A stretch of 64,000 nucleotides of DNA from assembly GCA_951230915.1 (NCBI GenBank), contig OX579635.1, positions 16,430,001 to 16,494,000 on the forward strand, in the 5' to 3' direction. Of this stretch, positions 48,881 through 60,176 are shown in pieces. Each line of letters opens with the position of its first letter. The stretch's first letter is position 1. This DNA comes from Antitrichia curtipendula. Lineage: Eukaryota; Streptophyta; Bryopsida; Hypnales; Leucodontaceae. A program made the translations under genes and the position numbers. The notes beneath the pieces are model-generated. The model saw only the letters and a program-made list of their open reading frames with translations, did no database searches and had not been told where the DNA came from.

Positions 48881-49726
48881 GTGTGATTCAAATGACGCAC
48901 CCATTGGAAGCAACACAAACATCATCCACATTGTATGAAATGCTACTTACTTGAAAGATGCAATGGCAAAGCAAGCATGGTATATGGAACTCAAAAAGGG
49001 TGCACAAGCGATTTTGACCAACGACCATCTTGATGATGGCATGGAGAGTCTCCACCACATCTTCAATGGATTCTTGACTTGTGTTACCCAAACTCCCAAA
49101 GCAAGCGGCACACGTGGAAAAATTGTTGGACATTGTGGCTTTCTACCCTGACATTTTGCACCAAGTGCAAACTTCATACAACACTGAATATCTTGACCTT
49201 GTGGAAAAAGAATCTAAGTCGTGGCCCATGAACAAGCATGGAGACAATATGATTGGTGTGATTGACTCTAGAATTTGGTCCGAAAGGTTGAGCTTTAGTG
49301 ATCACATGTTGGGACCCATTTCTACACGTTGGAAAGGCAAGTGTGATTCATTGTAACAACAAGATAATTGGCGCGCAATATGTTTTGAAAAGGTTTGAAG
49401 GATTGCATGGTACAATTGATGACATCGTGATGGATTACAAGTTGCTAAGAGATTACTTTGGTGATCATGGGTGTAGACAACGTCTATTCCGGTAGGACAA
49501 TGGACATACAAGGCAAGTAGGGTGACAAAAGAGACTGCACACGGCATGGCGCCCAAAGCTCGAATTGCGGAGTACAATGTGTTGTGAAAAACCACACCGG
49601 ATAGTAGAAGTGCATATTGTCCAAACTTTTGATCAAAACATGGCAGATGGCATGGACATCACCTCCACCTCCATTGCACCCACCGTGACTGTAGAATTTG
49701 GGATTTCAGACCTTTTTTAAGATGCA

Positions 49727-49921
49727 TGTTAGACTTGAGAGAGCAAGAGAGATTGAAACATTACTTGTATTATTTATATTATATGAAAGAGTGTTTTGTA
49801 TACATTCTTATATAGGAAGACTCTCTTATATAGAGTTGCAACTCTATGTATTCTAAGAGTCGCAACTTTCTATTTTAATCAGTATACTACTCTATACTAT
49901 ATAATGTTAGTATATCTAACA
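49727..49921 (-). repeat. 3' LTR of the Copia element
   Basis: 195 bp with TG...CA ends. The purine run just inside (CTAGTGGGAG on the minus strand, about 49922-49931) is a plausible polypurine tract. Confidence 0.93.
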
Positions 49922-49929
49922 CTCCCACT

Positions 49930-51000
49930 AGTATACTAGATTAAGTTCTTTATTTTGGATGAAATTCACAAGATATTCACTGCAAACGGCTTTCTTTTCC
50001 CTATATTAGGATTTTTGTTTCGTTCTCGTTTAGCTTGTCGCATGATCGTACCATAGCGGGACTTGTTTCTTCTCTGAGCTGGTTGAGATAAAGATGAGTG
50101 GCTGCTGTGAGTGGCGTCTAAAAAAGTATTGGAGAGTGAGTGAAACAACTTTGGAACTGGAAGGAGCGGAGAGGTAATAGCCGGGTCCTTCAAGAGCAAC
50201 AAAGGAATTAGCCATCCTGACCTGCACCAATCAGGAAGCTTCCCCGATGACTAAAAAGACGCAAGAGCTGAGAAGTTGCAACCTCAGCCTTAGTCGGCAG
50301 GAGCTCTATCTTGCGGAGCGCTTGCTTGGAGAGCACCTGCCCGGGGAGCACCTACCTACCTGCAGAGCCTTCTCCGACAAAGTTGTGGAGCCTTCCTCAA
50401 CAACTGAAGGCCGGAGCAGTGGAATGCTGGATTGACGACAACTTAAAGACAAGCATCTTCCAAATTGCAAGTAAGTTTTCTCTCCTTTCTATTTCGCACT
50501 TTTGCATCTGTTTGTCTGGCAAGTGAGTGAGAGAGTTGAATGAGTGAGGAAATAAGAAAGTTGATTTGAAAAATAATGTAAGTAGATTGTTGTAACACAA
50601 GAGTAAACTTGCAATGTTGTGATTTCTGTCTTTGGTAGTTGTAAATACAGGAAACAAGTTGACAAAGAAGCTGCTTTTGACAAGTTGAAGTCAAGTTGCT
50701 TAAGGTTTGGTTTATTATCTCCCACTTTACTTGAAATCCTTTTGTAATGGATTGGTTGCTTCACATGTTGAAGTAGGATTTGTGTATTCATGTTTTAATT
50801 TGTAATTGTGGGACAAAGTACACAATTCTTCTATTATATGGAAGAACAGAATTTTGTCTTGAACAATGAAAGCAGCAAGGACTATGTGGATTGCTATAAG
50901 AGGTGTTCTTTTTCTGACTTGTTCTTTGCTTTTGTTGGTTAATGTTGTGCAGATTTATTGGTGACTTGTTATTGTAATCTTTACTTGGTTGAATTGTCCT
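49930..51000. other. Extra segment between RNase H and the 3' LTR
   Basis: Copia elements usually have a short gap here; this one has more than 1 kb. 50000-50450 is richer in GC than the rest of the element and has a plus-strand frame (50247-50435). It may be a nested insertion, captured host DNA, or an unusually long 3' untranslated region. No protein recognised. Confidence 0.45.
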
Positions 51001-51515
51001 TATTGCTTGGGCTTTATATTTTCTTGTTGTGTCTTGAGAGTTCTTTGACACATTGTATTCCTGATTTCTTGTGGAAGGTAATACAAATAATCTCTCCCAT
51101 GGAAAGAAGTTTCAAGCTGTGGAAAACTCCCACGTAAGAAAAATGGTGTATAAAGGATGTAAACTATAAGAGTTTGGTTGGATTTGCAAGTTGGAGGTGA
51201 AGAAATGGAGCACATTCTAAGCTTATGCATATAGTAAAGTTGCTTATCATGCGGTAATGACTTGGTAAGTATATTAGTAGTCATTTCAATTGTTGTAAGA
51301 AACTTCAGTTCAATCTCTTTGGTGAAATTTTTCCCACAAACAAAGTGATATTGAGGATTATTTATTAAAACTAGAGCACTGTGACTGCCACAATAGATAA
51401 GTGTGGGATGAGGTTGTGGAAATCCAATTTCTTGGAGTAGTTTCCCTAACCAGATTGCTTCAACAGTAGCTTTGGCTAATGCCATGTATTTGGACTCTGT
51501 AGAAGAAAGGGCCAC
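51000..51515 (-). pseudogene. Copia RNase H domain remnant
   Basis: The frame begins ALSSTESKYMALAKATVEAI, the typical start of the Copia RNase H segment (Glu of the SSTE motif present). It continues with IYCGSHSALVL, where families have an Asp in place of the Gly, and then EMTTNILTKSLPHDK. Loss of that Asp would inactivate it. Confidence 0.85.
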
Positions 51516-53066
51516 TGATCATTGCTTCTTGCTATCCCATGATATAACTCCACTAGCTAGTGGGAAACAATAGCCTGAGGTTGAGTGACGAGTATCTTTA
51601 CAACCAACCCAATTTGCATCAGAGTAGTCGTGAAGAAAAGGACCTTGTAGAGATTGTGTATAGCGGATTCCATAAGATAAAGTGCCTTTAATATATCTTA
51701 ATACATGTTTAAGTGTTTGAACATGTAATTCAGCTAGAGTAGAAAGATATTATATAAGCACAATCAGGTCTTGTGTTAACTATAGCATACATAAGGCTGC
51801 CAACAATTTGTGAGTACATACAAATGTTGGTCTTTTGGGGATAACCGGGAGTCTTCTTTACTTAAACAAAGTCCAAATGGCATAGGTATACTTACAAATT
51901 TACAATTAAACATATTATATTTGTTAAGCTTAGCAGTAAGGTATTTTTCTTGATGAAGAATTGTTTAGCCTTCATCTCGATTTCTTATAATAACATTACT
52001 AAGAGTATAATGCAGATCACCTTCATTTGACATATCAAATTCTAGCTGTAATATATTTTTAATGTATTGAATAAGAGTCAACCGATTACTAACTAATATA
52101 CAATCATCAACATCAACAATGAGTATTATAAAACCTTGGTCAGCTTCCTTTTTTATATAACTGATTCTAATCTTTGGAAATTATGGAATAAAAGACAGTG
52201 CTCCAGACGTTGATACCAAGCATGTGAAGGCTACTTAAGTCCATATAATGATTTACCTAATTTACAAACTAGATTGGAACTGGAAGGAATTGGTAAACCT
52301 TTAGGTATAGATATATAAATGTCTTCTTCAAGTAATCCATTTAAGAAAGCAATTTTAACATCTAATTGATGAAGTTCAAAATCATATTAAGTGGCAAAGG
52401 CTAACAATACTTTAATGGAACTAAGTTTTACTACAAGTAAAAAAGTTTTCATGTAATCAACGCTTTGTATTTGTGTGAAGCCACGGGCCACTAAACGGGC
52501 TTTATATTTGTCCAAAGTTCCATTGGCCTTAATTTTTACCTTAAAAATCCATTTGGAGCTAATTGATTTTCGATTTGGTGGTAATTGTGTAAGAATCCAA
52601 GTTTATTCTTTTCTAAAGAATGAAGTTCATCTTGAATGGCTTGCTGTCATTGGTGAGAATTTAACCTGGATAAGGCTTCTTGCATTGTTTGAGGAGGATC
52701 CATAGAAAAATATACAACATTGGCTTGATGCTTTTTAGGATTAGGGTTCTTTGTGGATGGTTTCTCGGCTATTGAATCAAGTAACCTTCTTGTAGGTTTG
52801 GTTTGCCTTGTAGGTCTTGCCAAAGAACTTGGAGGCGCATATGGAGATTGAAAAGCAGAAGTAACTTCAGCTTCATGAGGTATTTCACCAATTGAATCCA
52901 AGTTTAACTTTGAAAGACTGTTGGGTGCATTACTTATTGGGTCATTGTATATTGATAGAATATTATGATATGATGGAGTAGACAATGATAGGCTTGGTGG
53001 ACTGAATATACTTTGTTGTAAAGAAAGTTTTTGTTGTAATTGTGATTGAGTAGGAGGTTGAGGCAA
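51516..53066 (-). pseudogene. Copia reverse transcriptase remnant
   Basis: The spacer with PPQTMQEALSR (about 52660-52700) leads into fragments in several frames: [11 protein letters not shown] (about 52350), [12 protein letters not shown] (about 52240), and IVDVDDCILVSN (about 52110), in which the usual YVDD catalytic motif is changed to DVDD. Frames are broken by many stops. Confidence 0.85.
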
Positions 53067-53276
53067 TACTTGAATATGAGGTAATTAATGTTGAGGTCTT
53101 ATTAAAGTAGGTAGCGGTTTAAAATCTCTAGTTCATTATCTTTTTGTAAATATTGCCTTTTAGAAATTGTAACAAGCTTCATCAAATATAACATCTCTGG
53201 ATATTATTAATTTTCTAGTGTGTATATTCATCAAACGATAAGCCTTAGTCTCTTCACTATAATCCAAAAAAATGGC

Positions 53277-53534
53277 TTAAGAAAAATCGAAATCTATTTT
53301 TTGTCTTTGTTCTTTAGGAATAAGAACATATGCTTTGCATCCAAATATCTTGAGATAGGATAAGTTAGGTTGACGGCCATACCATAACTCAAAAAGAGTT
53401 GAATTTGTTGATATAGCCTTTGTAGGACTCCTATTGTGGAGATAATTTGTTGTGTGAAGTGCTTCCCCCCAAAATATTTTTGGTAATTTAGAATAAGATA
53501 GCATAGAAAGAACTGCTCCCATTAATGTTGGCAA
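53277..53534 (-). pseudogene. Copia integrase core fragment
   Basis: Residues PKIFWGEALHTTNYLHNRSP and FELWYGRQPNLSYLKIFGC match the C-terminal part of the Copia integrase core. The catalytic Asp region upstream (53535-53915) is broken into short frames. Confidence 0.88.
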
Positions 53535-53914
53535 AAATTGCTGAAATCAGCAGACAAGTATTCACCACCTTGATCAGTTCTTAGTATCTTTATTTTATGA
53601 TGTTTTTGGTTCTCTATATAGCTCTTATAGAGCTAAAATTTAGAAAATGCTTCAGATTTATTTTTCATTAAACAGACATGACATAATCTTGTTAAGTCAT
53701 CAATAAAAGTGATAAAATAAAGATACCTTGTATGTGTGGCCACTTGCATGGGTCCACAAATATCTGAATGAACTAATTTCAATATCTCAGCTGCTATGTT
53801 TGCACCTTGTTTTGGAAATTTAATGTTGTGTTGCTTATCTTCTATGTAGGATTGACATAAGGTAATTTGTTTTTCATCAAAAGGTTGAATATCGTTTGAA
53901 ACAGCTTGTATTTG

Positions 53915-54682
53915 TCATAATCTATGCTGGTTTATATGTCCTAGCCGTAGATGCCACAAACCAACATTATTAAGTGTTGTGGTAGTTGAATTTACTAATG
54001 CATATTTTTGAGATGTGATGGTTTCACCCAACTCATATAAATCAAGATTTAATTTGCAAGTTGCTATTGTTTGGCCTATCTTGTTTATAAGGGTAGATAC
54101 TCCATTTTTAATATGGATTTCTCCACCTGCCTTATCAAGTTGTTTTGCTAAAAATAGGTTCTTTGCAAGGCCAAGAATGTGTAAAACATTAGGTATTGAC
54201 TTTTCTTCCCCATTAGTCAATCTGACATTGACATCAGTATATCCTTGGATGGTGTAAGAGGTAGAGTCATCACCTAGATAGACAACTTGGTCTTCATGAC
54301 ATTTAATGTAGTTCACAAATCCTTTTCTTTGATGGCACATGTGTTGGGTTGTCCCAAAATCCACATACCAGGTGGAATGTATGTACCCTTGAATTGTTGA
54401 GGCTACTACATAGAGTTTGGTATTAGCTATAGTAAGATTTATTTGTTTCTTCCTATTTGTTTTCTCTGAAGCAATTTTGGTTCTGTAGTCTCTAATGTGA
54501 TGTCTTGTTTTTTTTATAGTAATAACATTTCTTATCAGTTGGAAAACTCTTCTTCTCAAAAGGTTTGGAGCCACTACTCTTCCCTTTTGAATCTGAATTT
54601 TTCTTGAAGTTCTTATTAATACATGGTTTCTTGCCTTTCTTGAAAATTTTCTTTCTAGCATATAGTGTTGATGAATTGTCAC
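53915..54682 (-). pseudogene. Copia protease and pre-integrase remnant
   Basis: WYVDFGTTQHM marks the aspartic protease site; the family form has D-S-G, so the Ser is replaced by Phe. The frame ends with LWHLRLGHINQHRL, the GAG-pre-integrase motif. Upstream, the zinc knuckle (CYYYKKNKTSHH) has lost a Cys and lies at a frame break with the preceding 54492-54746 frame. Confidence 0.88.
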
Positions 54683-54788
54683 AAAAAGAACTCATATCTT
54701 TGATGAAAGTCTCTTCTTGAATTAAATCTGTTATTATAGACTGCAAAGTAATTCTAGCTTGCCTTCTTAATAAATGAATGAAGGATTG

Positions 54789-55316
54789 TTAACTTTGAGG
54801 AAGACTCCTCATTAAAATAATTACAGCTTCCTCGTCTGGTATTTTTGATCTAGCTGCAAGAAGATGTTCTAGGTGAGCTCGGAATTTGTGAATGTGTTTT
54901 ACAACACTCGTGGTTTCTTTCATTTTCAATTTGTGTAATTTATCTTTTAGATGCATTTTTGCCACTATGTCTTGTGATTCAAAAATGTTGATTAATTTTG
55001 ACCAAGCAAAATTTGATGTTTTACAAGACTGTATATGAGAAACAATTGTGTTTTCAACGCAGTTGTTTATGATGGTTAATGCTAACGCATCCTGATCCTC
55101 CCATAGACTTATACTTCCTACTCCTGAGGAAGGCAAGTTAAAAGTTCCAGCAGCTATTTGTACTGTTGTTGGTGCCATGGATAAGTGTTGTTCTCCACTT
55201 ACTATAGCCCATACCTTTTCTGCCTTAACGATGAGAGTCAATCTATGTTTCCAGATATTGAAGTAAGAACCATCAAACTTAATGACATGACTTATGTCTA
55301 TCTTGTGTGATGCCAT
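54789..55316 (-). pseudogene. Copia gag remnant
   Basis: 175 residues, starting MASHKIDISHVIKFDGSYFN, match the N-terminal gag domain of plant Copia elements, followed by a UBN2-like segment (MHLKDKLHKLKMKE, EAVIILMRSLPQS). A stop after SLPQS cuts it from the nucleocapsid part. Confidence 0.9.
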
Positions 55317-55473
55317 TGATAAAATTCTCCTTTTAAAATTGCTTATATTTCACACTTTCCATGAAATCTTCAAGAAAGTTTTCTAAATTTAATTCATGGA
55401 AACTATTTATTGCTTCAGTGTATGCAATAGATGTGTTTCTAATTCCATATGCATTTTCTACAGAGTCCAAGGG

Positions 55474-55671
55474 TTATTCTATTTGTTCATGCTCTTGAAT
55501 TGGAATTGCATCTAAAGGTACTTCTAGAAATGCATTAATAAAGTTTGCATTTCCCATTTGAAATGTAATTCCAATTTCAGCTCTTTCAGGCTCAAAACCA
55601 ATTAGCTCAAAAACATCATCGCTTGCATTTTCTGTAACAATATTTTCAGCGAAATTTGCAGGATGACACAT
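55474..55671 (-). other. Short open frame between primer-binding site and gag
   Basis: A 65-codon acidic frame starts about 15 bases after the LTR. It matches nothing I know. It may be part of the leader, or chance. Confidence 0.3.
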
Positions 55672-55674
55672 TTT

Positions 55675-55686
55675 GCTCTGATACCA
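55675..55686 (-). promoter_or_regulatory. Primer-binding site (initiator tRNA-Met)
   Basis: Minus-strand TGGTATCAGAGC lies directly next to the 5' LTR and is complementary to the 3' end of plant initiator tRNA-Met, the standard Copia primer. Confidence 0.95.
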
Positions 55687-55883
55687 TGTTAGACTTGAGA
55701 GAGCAAGAAAGATTGAAACATAACTTGTATTATACTTATATTATATGAAAGAGTGTTTTATATACACTCTTATATATGAAGACTTTGTTCTTTAGAATTA
55801 TAGCTCTCTGTATGCTAAGAGTCGCAGTTTTCGATTTTAACCAGTATACTACTCTATACTGTATAATATTAGTATATCTAACA
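55687..55883 (-). repeat. 5' LTR of the Copia element
   Basis: 197 bp, TGTTAG...CTAACA, paired with 49727-49921. Confidence 0.93.
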
Positions 55884-56281
55884 ATGCCACCACCGTTGCG
55901 ACTTATCATGTTATCAAAATGGGCGTCTTTATTTCAGTGGCGGCTAGAAACCAAGGTGCATTGCCTAGGTTCATCGCCAATATTGCACCTAAGATGACCA
56001 TAGTGACAGCCACCACTATGGCTTGTGCAATTGTATCTAGTGTTGTGCTCGATAATGGAAACATTCTCACTAGATGATCTTCCTATTATGGCAAGGCTTT
56101 CAAAGGTGTCCCATTTTTGGTCAAATTTGCAGGTGCTGCGGAAAATTAATGGCATAGAAGATGCTAACTTTTATGAGGAAGGAACCTTGAGTGCATTCCT
56201 TGTTAGAGGTAAGATCTTAATGTACAATTTTGATAAGACTATCCACTTGATTGGTTAGGAAGAGATCATCCGTGTTGGTAT

Positions 56282-56435
56282 CAATAGAAGAAACATGGGT
56301 TTTTTTTGACGTCCACTTTTTTGGACATCAAACACAACAATAAGATGCTAGTTTTGATGTCAAAACTAGCATCTTAATGTTATGTTTGATGTCCAAAAAA
56401 GTAGACGTAAAAAAACCCACAGGTTTCTTCTAGTG
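56282..56435. mobile_element. CACTA-type hairpin MITE, 154 bp, in the right subtilase copy
   Basis: Ends CAATAGAAGAAAC (mutated CACTA) and, inverted, CACTAGAAGAAAC. TAT is duplicated at 56279-56281 and 56436-56438. The left subtilase copy (about 44843) has the same sequence with a single TAT and no insert, so borders are certain. The two halves are near-perfect reverse complements. It shares termini with the 2059-bp element at 44973, which could be its longer relative. Confidence 0.93.
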
Positions 56436-57479
56436 TATTGTGATTCTTATATTTGCCAACATGGAAGTTTTGGGAGAAAACTCACGATACAAGAATGGTA
56501 CATGCCTTTTCCTTTGATAGTCATGGGCAACCAAGCACAAGAAGAAATGATGGCATATATCACGCAATCAAGCGCACCACCTATGGCCACCATCACCGGT
56601 GCCACAAGTCTCTATGATGTTGCGGCACTCATAGTTGCGGGATTCTCCACACAAGATGTCCATCAATATGCCCTTACGTTGTGAGATGCAATGGTTGAAG
56701 TCTGACATTGCCGCACCCGGTGTGGACATCTTTGCCGCAAGCGTAAAAAATAAGAAGTATCACTTCATGTTAGGGATATCCATGGCTTGCCCTCACATTA
56801 GTGGCATTGCCGCACTCATCCGCTTGGCACATCCCAAATGGATCCCCGCCACCATCAAATCCACAATGATGACAACTGCCACAATGCTCAACAAAAAAAA
56901 AAACCCCATTATGACCCAACCACCAGATGCAATCGGAGGCCCATGGGATTTTGGTGCGGGCTTTATGCAACTTGAGATGGCCATGAACCTGGGGCTTGTG
57001 TATGACTTGGTTCCATGTGATTACCTCATGGTCTTGTATGGATTGGGCTATGACCACCAACCTTCTATCTTTTGTTGCGTTCTTCCCCAACGCTGCATCA
57101 CTATCAAGCTCCCTCAAGACATTCACTCAAACTTTGACAAACATGGTACAAGTTGGATCAACATACAAAGTTATGGTGGACATGAGGAGGTTGAAATTTT
57201 TCCAAATCATAGTTGAACCTTTGATTCTCACATTTGTTGCTAAAGCATCAACACAAACATTCGATCATTCACTGTGATTGTAAATTTGTGACCCTACGTG
57301 CGGATGTTGACTTCACAAGTCTTGCCATGAATTCTTACATTGATGAGATTGTTGCACTTTCTTGGTCGGATGGTGTACATGTTGTGCATAGCCCCATCAT
57401 TGTCATGCTTAATTCCTTTTTTTAGTTACAAATGAGCAATTGTTTTGGCATTGTTTTGTCAAACATTTGTAATTCCAAA

Positions 57480-57964
57480 CACTATAAGAAATTGTTGTAG
57501 TAGCTAGATTTAGACAGCGAGGAATTAGTATAGATGTGCCTTGGTACAGTTTAAAAAGAAGCTTGCAAATAAAGGGGGAGTGGGGGCCTAAAAACTACAT
57601 CCATCGAAGGACTTTGATGCAAATCCTCAAATAAATGCTTTACTTACAAATTGACGGTAGAAGATCAATGGTTCATTGTAGTGATGATTGTCAAACAAAT
57701 GTTGATTCATATATAGAACATATCTATATGGTTGGATTTGCCATTGTACTATCTAACTTGTAATTTCAGGATAACAAACTTTAGAACCAAGAATTTAAAA
57801 TTCTTTCTAAAATTGAGTGCAAAAAGAATATTTTATTTTTGTACATGTTTTTTTAAAACTTAAAAATAATTGTTTCACTATGATGGTTTTATAAGATTTT
57901 TTAAATTATAGTTTGGCATTCAAGTCAATTTGGAGGAAGTATTTTTTTGATAGGAAAAAGTCTA

Positions 57965-57975
<11 letters not shown>
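57480..57975. repeat. CACTA relic at the end of the right arm
   Basis: CACTATAAGAAA followed directly by TTGTTG, then about 480 bp that is the reverse complement of 42220-42680. Compared with the left arm, about 1.1 kb just inside the terminus is missing, with the join at a shared GAAA. It ends at a (TA)n tract. Confidence 0.75.

Positions 57976-58010
<35 letters not shown>
57968..58010. repeat. (TA)n microsatellite
   Basis: About 21 TA units at the point where homology to the left arm ends. Confidence 0.95.
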
Positions 58011-58013
<3 letters not shown>

Positions 58014-60080
58014 AGGTGATTGCCAAAAAGAGCAAACTAATTTGGTATTTTACTGGTAATTATATTTTATAGAGTAGATTTGATATTTTGAAGAATAATT
58101 TAGAATTTGAATAATCATACATTAGGAAGATCAAGCATAAAATAGTTCATTGTGCATAGGAGTTGAAACTTGTAAAATTGATATTATAATTTTTAAGAAA
58201 ATAGGAATTCAATTTTAAAACAAATTATTGTTCTTTTTGATAACAACTTTAAGAAGAGGGCTTGCATAGATTCTAATCAAATTAGTTGATTGGGTATTTT
58301 GTTTATACAACTTCTTAACCCTAGATAGCTAGAACCCAAATGGTTTCATTAATCAGTGGAAAGCTTGGCAAGGAGACAAAGAACAATTGCTTTTCATTCA
58401 AATTTCTTGGATTTTTTTTAGGGAATTATAGTATACATATTTTTACAATCAACATTTTTGTGAATGATAATTGCAACATTTTAGGAAATGGTGACTTCCA
58501 AAAAATGGATCACTGTGTAGTGTACTGTGACAATTTATAGCTCTTTGTTCTTGTTTTGAATTTTATTCATCAATATGATATCTTTTGAATTCTAACCTAA
58601 ATAATGAAATGAAGTTTGTCAAGTCTAGTTTCTATTCCAATTAGAAAATTTACAAACATCCTAACAATGAATATTATATTATAATTTGAACTCAAGGATT
58701 GTAACCTTGACAGCTTGTGTAGCCTTGAAATCCTTAATAGAAATGCATTTGCACCAAAGAAAGTACTCAATCTCAAGTAAAAATTACAAAGTCTAGACTT
58801 CCAATAAGAGCCGAAATTTTCAAGAAGTTCAAAGACTAGGTATGAAGATTACTCAAGAAAATTAAAGCAAACAATTGCTCATTGGTGTTGTCTATCAATC
58901 AAAGGTAGTTTAAGAAGGGATATACAATTCTTTTATTCTACATCAATATTTTTGCTACACTCGCAAATTTTTATCAAACCACAAATTGCTTTTAAAAATA
59001 CTAGCTAGAACATAACCAAAAAGAATGCCAAGTTGTTTCTATACATATTCTACAAATTATCTTATTCCACATTAATTGCTGTGACTAATTGCCATGATTT
59101 TGTTGACCAAGCCACCAAGGAATGTAGAGGAGCTTAGAGGACACAATAAAGGACCAATTTTTGCCATATTAGAGCCCAAGAGTATTTCTGGATGTGAAGG
59201 TAATATGGGAGGTAATATTCTTGCCATTGCCATTAGTGTTGAGACAAGTTTTTGTACTTTTTCAAGGACCCACACGGAACTTGCTATTGTCATGTCTCTA
59301 TATAGAGGGCACACTAAGGATGCTCTAAGTTGTTGAAGGTAACCAATGCATTGGTGAAGGGCATTGTTGATTTTGTTTAGGGTCTATTCCTTTGAAGTAT
59401 AAGTGACCGCCTCAGTCTATTCTACATTGACATGTCTGCGTACCATTCATATGCATATTGTTTTATATAGTTTTTGAGGCATTTAGACAAGAATACTTGT
59501 AGAAATTTGTACACTTGATGTTGAATAGGAAAATTGCTAAATAATAGAGAACTTCAAAAGGAACCTACCAAATAAAATTGAGCGACATTCAAATAATCTA
59601 TTTGCAGTGGACACTAAATACTACATATATTTGATGCTTGGGCTCTTTTAGGTGTTTAATTAGGAAATTTCAAGGCAGATTTGATTTTAATATCTCAAAT
59701 CACAAATTTTAGTGAGCATTTGTTTGAGCCGTTGTGATCTAACAAAATCTTAACTCAATTGGAGCATGAAAACCTTACATAAAATCCACCATACTCAAAA
59801 CTACAGTACTATACTTTATATGCTTGGAAGCAAAATGTGTAGTAGACCACTTAACATAAAAAGCCCATTGTGGACCATTTGGTCACTACACATTGTTACA
59901 CTTATTGGATTCACAATTTTTTTGTAGCAAAATAATAAAAAAATGAGAAACATTCTACAACAATTTTGTTCAACTCATTTTTGGAAGGAAAAAAAGAAGT
60001 ATTATATGATCAAAGCAAAATTACATATCTTCCCATTGTGAACTTCAATTGGGACTATTCTTGCCCCATTGTGTAGTGGG
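58011..60080. other. AT-rich intergenic sequence
   Basis: Open frames on both strands at 59072-59336 (80 codons each) overlap and match nothing I recognise. No other feature. Confidence 0.45.
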
Positions 60081-60176
60081 AGGCATGGTCCCGCAGGTGT
60101 TTTAGCTTGGGATGGGACCTGCCTCAAGGCCGAGGGCAGGTACTATCCCAAGCTAAAATGCTTGCGGGCCATGCCT
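60081..60176. repeat. Single hairpin, arms about 42 bp, loop about 11 nt
   Basis: AGGCATGGTCCCGCAGG...TTTTAGCTTGGGAT on the left is mirrored by ATCCCAAGCTAAAA...GCGGGCCATGCCT on the right, with a few mismatches. It is GC-richer than its surroundings. The size fits a plant microRNA-type precursor or a small foldback element; which is open. Confidence 0.8.

Larger units (their letters stand above)
49727..55883 (-). mobile_element. Ty1-copia LTR retrotransposon, degenerate
   Basis: LTRs at 49727-49921 and 55687-55883 start TGTTAG and end CTAACA. The flanking 5-mers are ATGCA and ATGCC, a target duplication with one change. On the minus strand the order is gag, protease, integrase, reverse transcriptase, RNase H, which defines Copia. 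The primer-binding site is complementary to initiator tRNA-Met. The LTRs differ at roughly one position in eight by eye, and the coding region has many stops, so the insertion is old. It lies antisense inside the right subtilase copy. Confidence 0.95.
48890..57216 (+). pseudogene. Subtilase (S8) pseudogene, right copy, split by a retrotransposon
   Basis: 48890-49200 matches the I9 propeptide in two frames (HIFNGF, then DIVAFYPD). 49240-49350 has the Asp region (GVIDSRIW, family form GVIDTGIW) and SFSDHMLGPISTRWKG. Near 49470 the HGTH motif is destroyed, and 49535-49570 reads GMAPKARIAEY. The Ty1-copia element occupies 49727-55883. The gene resumes at 55884 (HVIKMGVFISVAARN), continues to KSDIAAPG and GISMACPH (about 56773-56796), and ends at 57216. 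Several frameshifts and stops, including one near 56640, make it a clear pseudogene. Confidence 0.88.

Noticed and set aside
59072..59336. 80-codon frames on both strands
   Set aside because: They overlap almost completely and match no family I know; likely chance.
60081..60176. Calling the hairpin a microRNA gene
   Set aside because: Structure alone is not enough; no small-RNA evidence can be seen from sequence.
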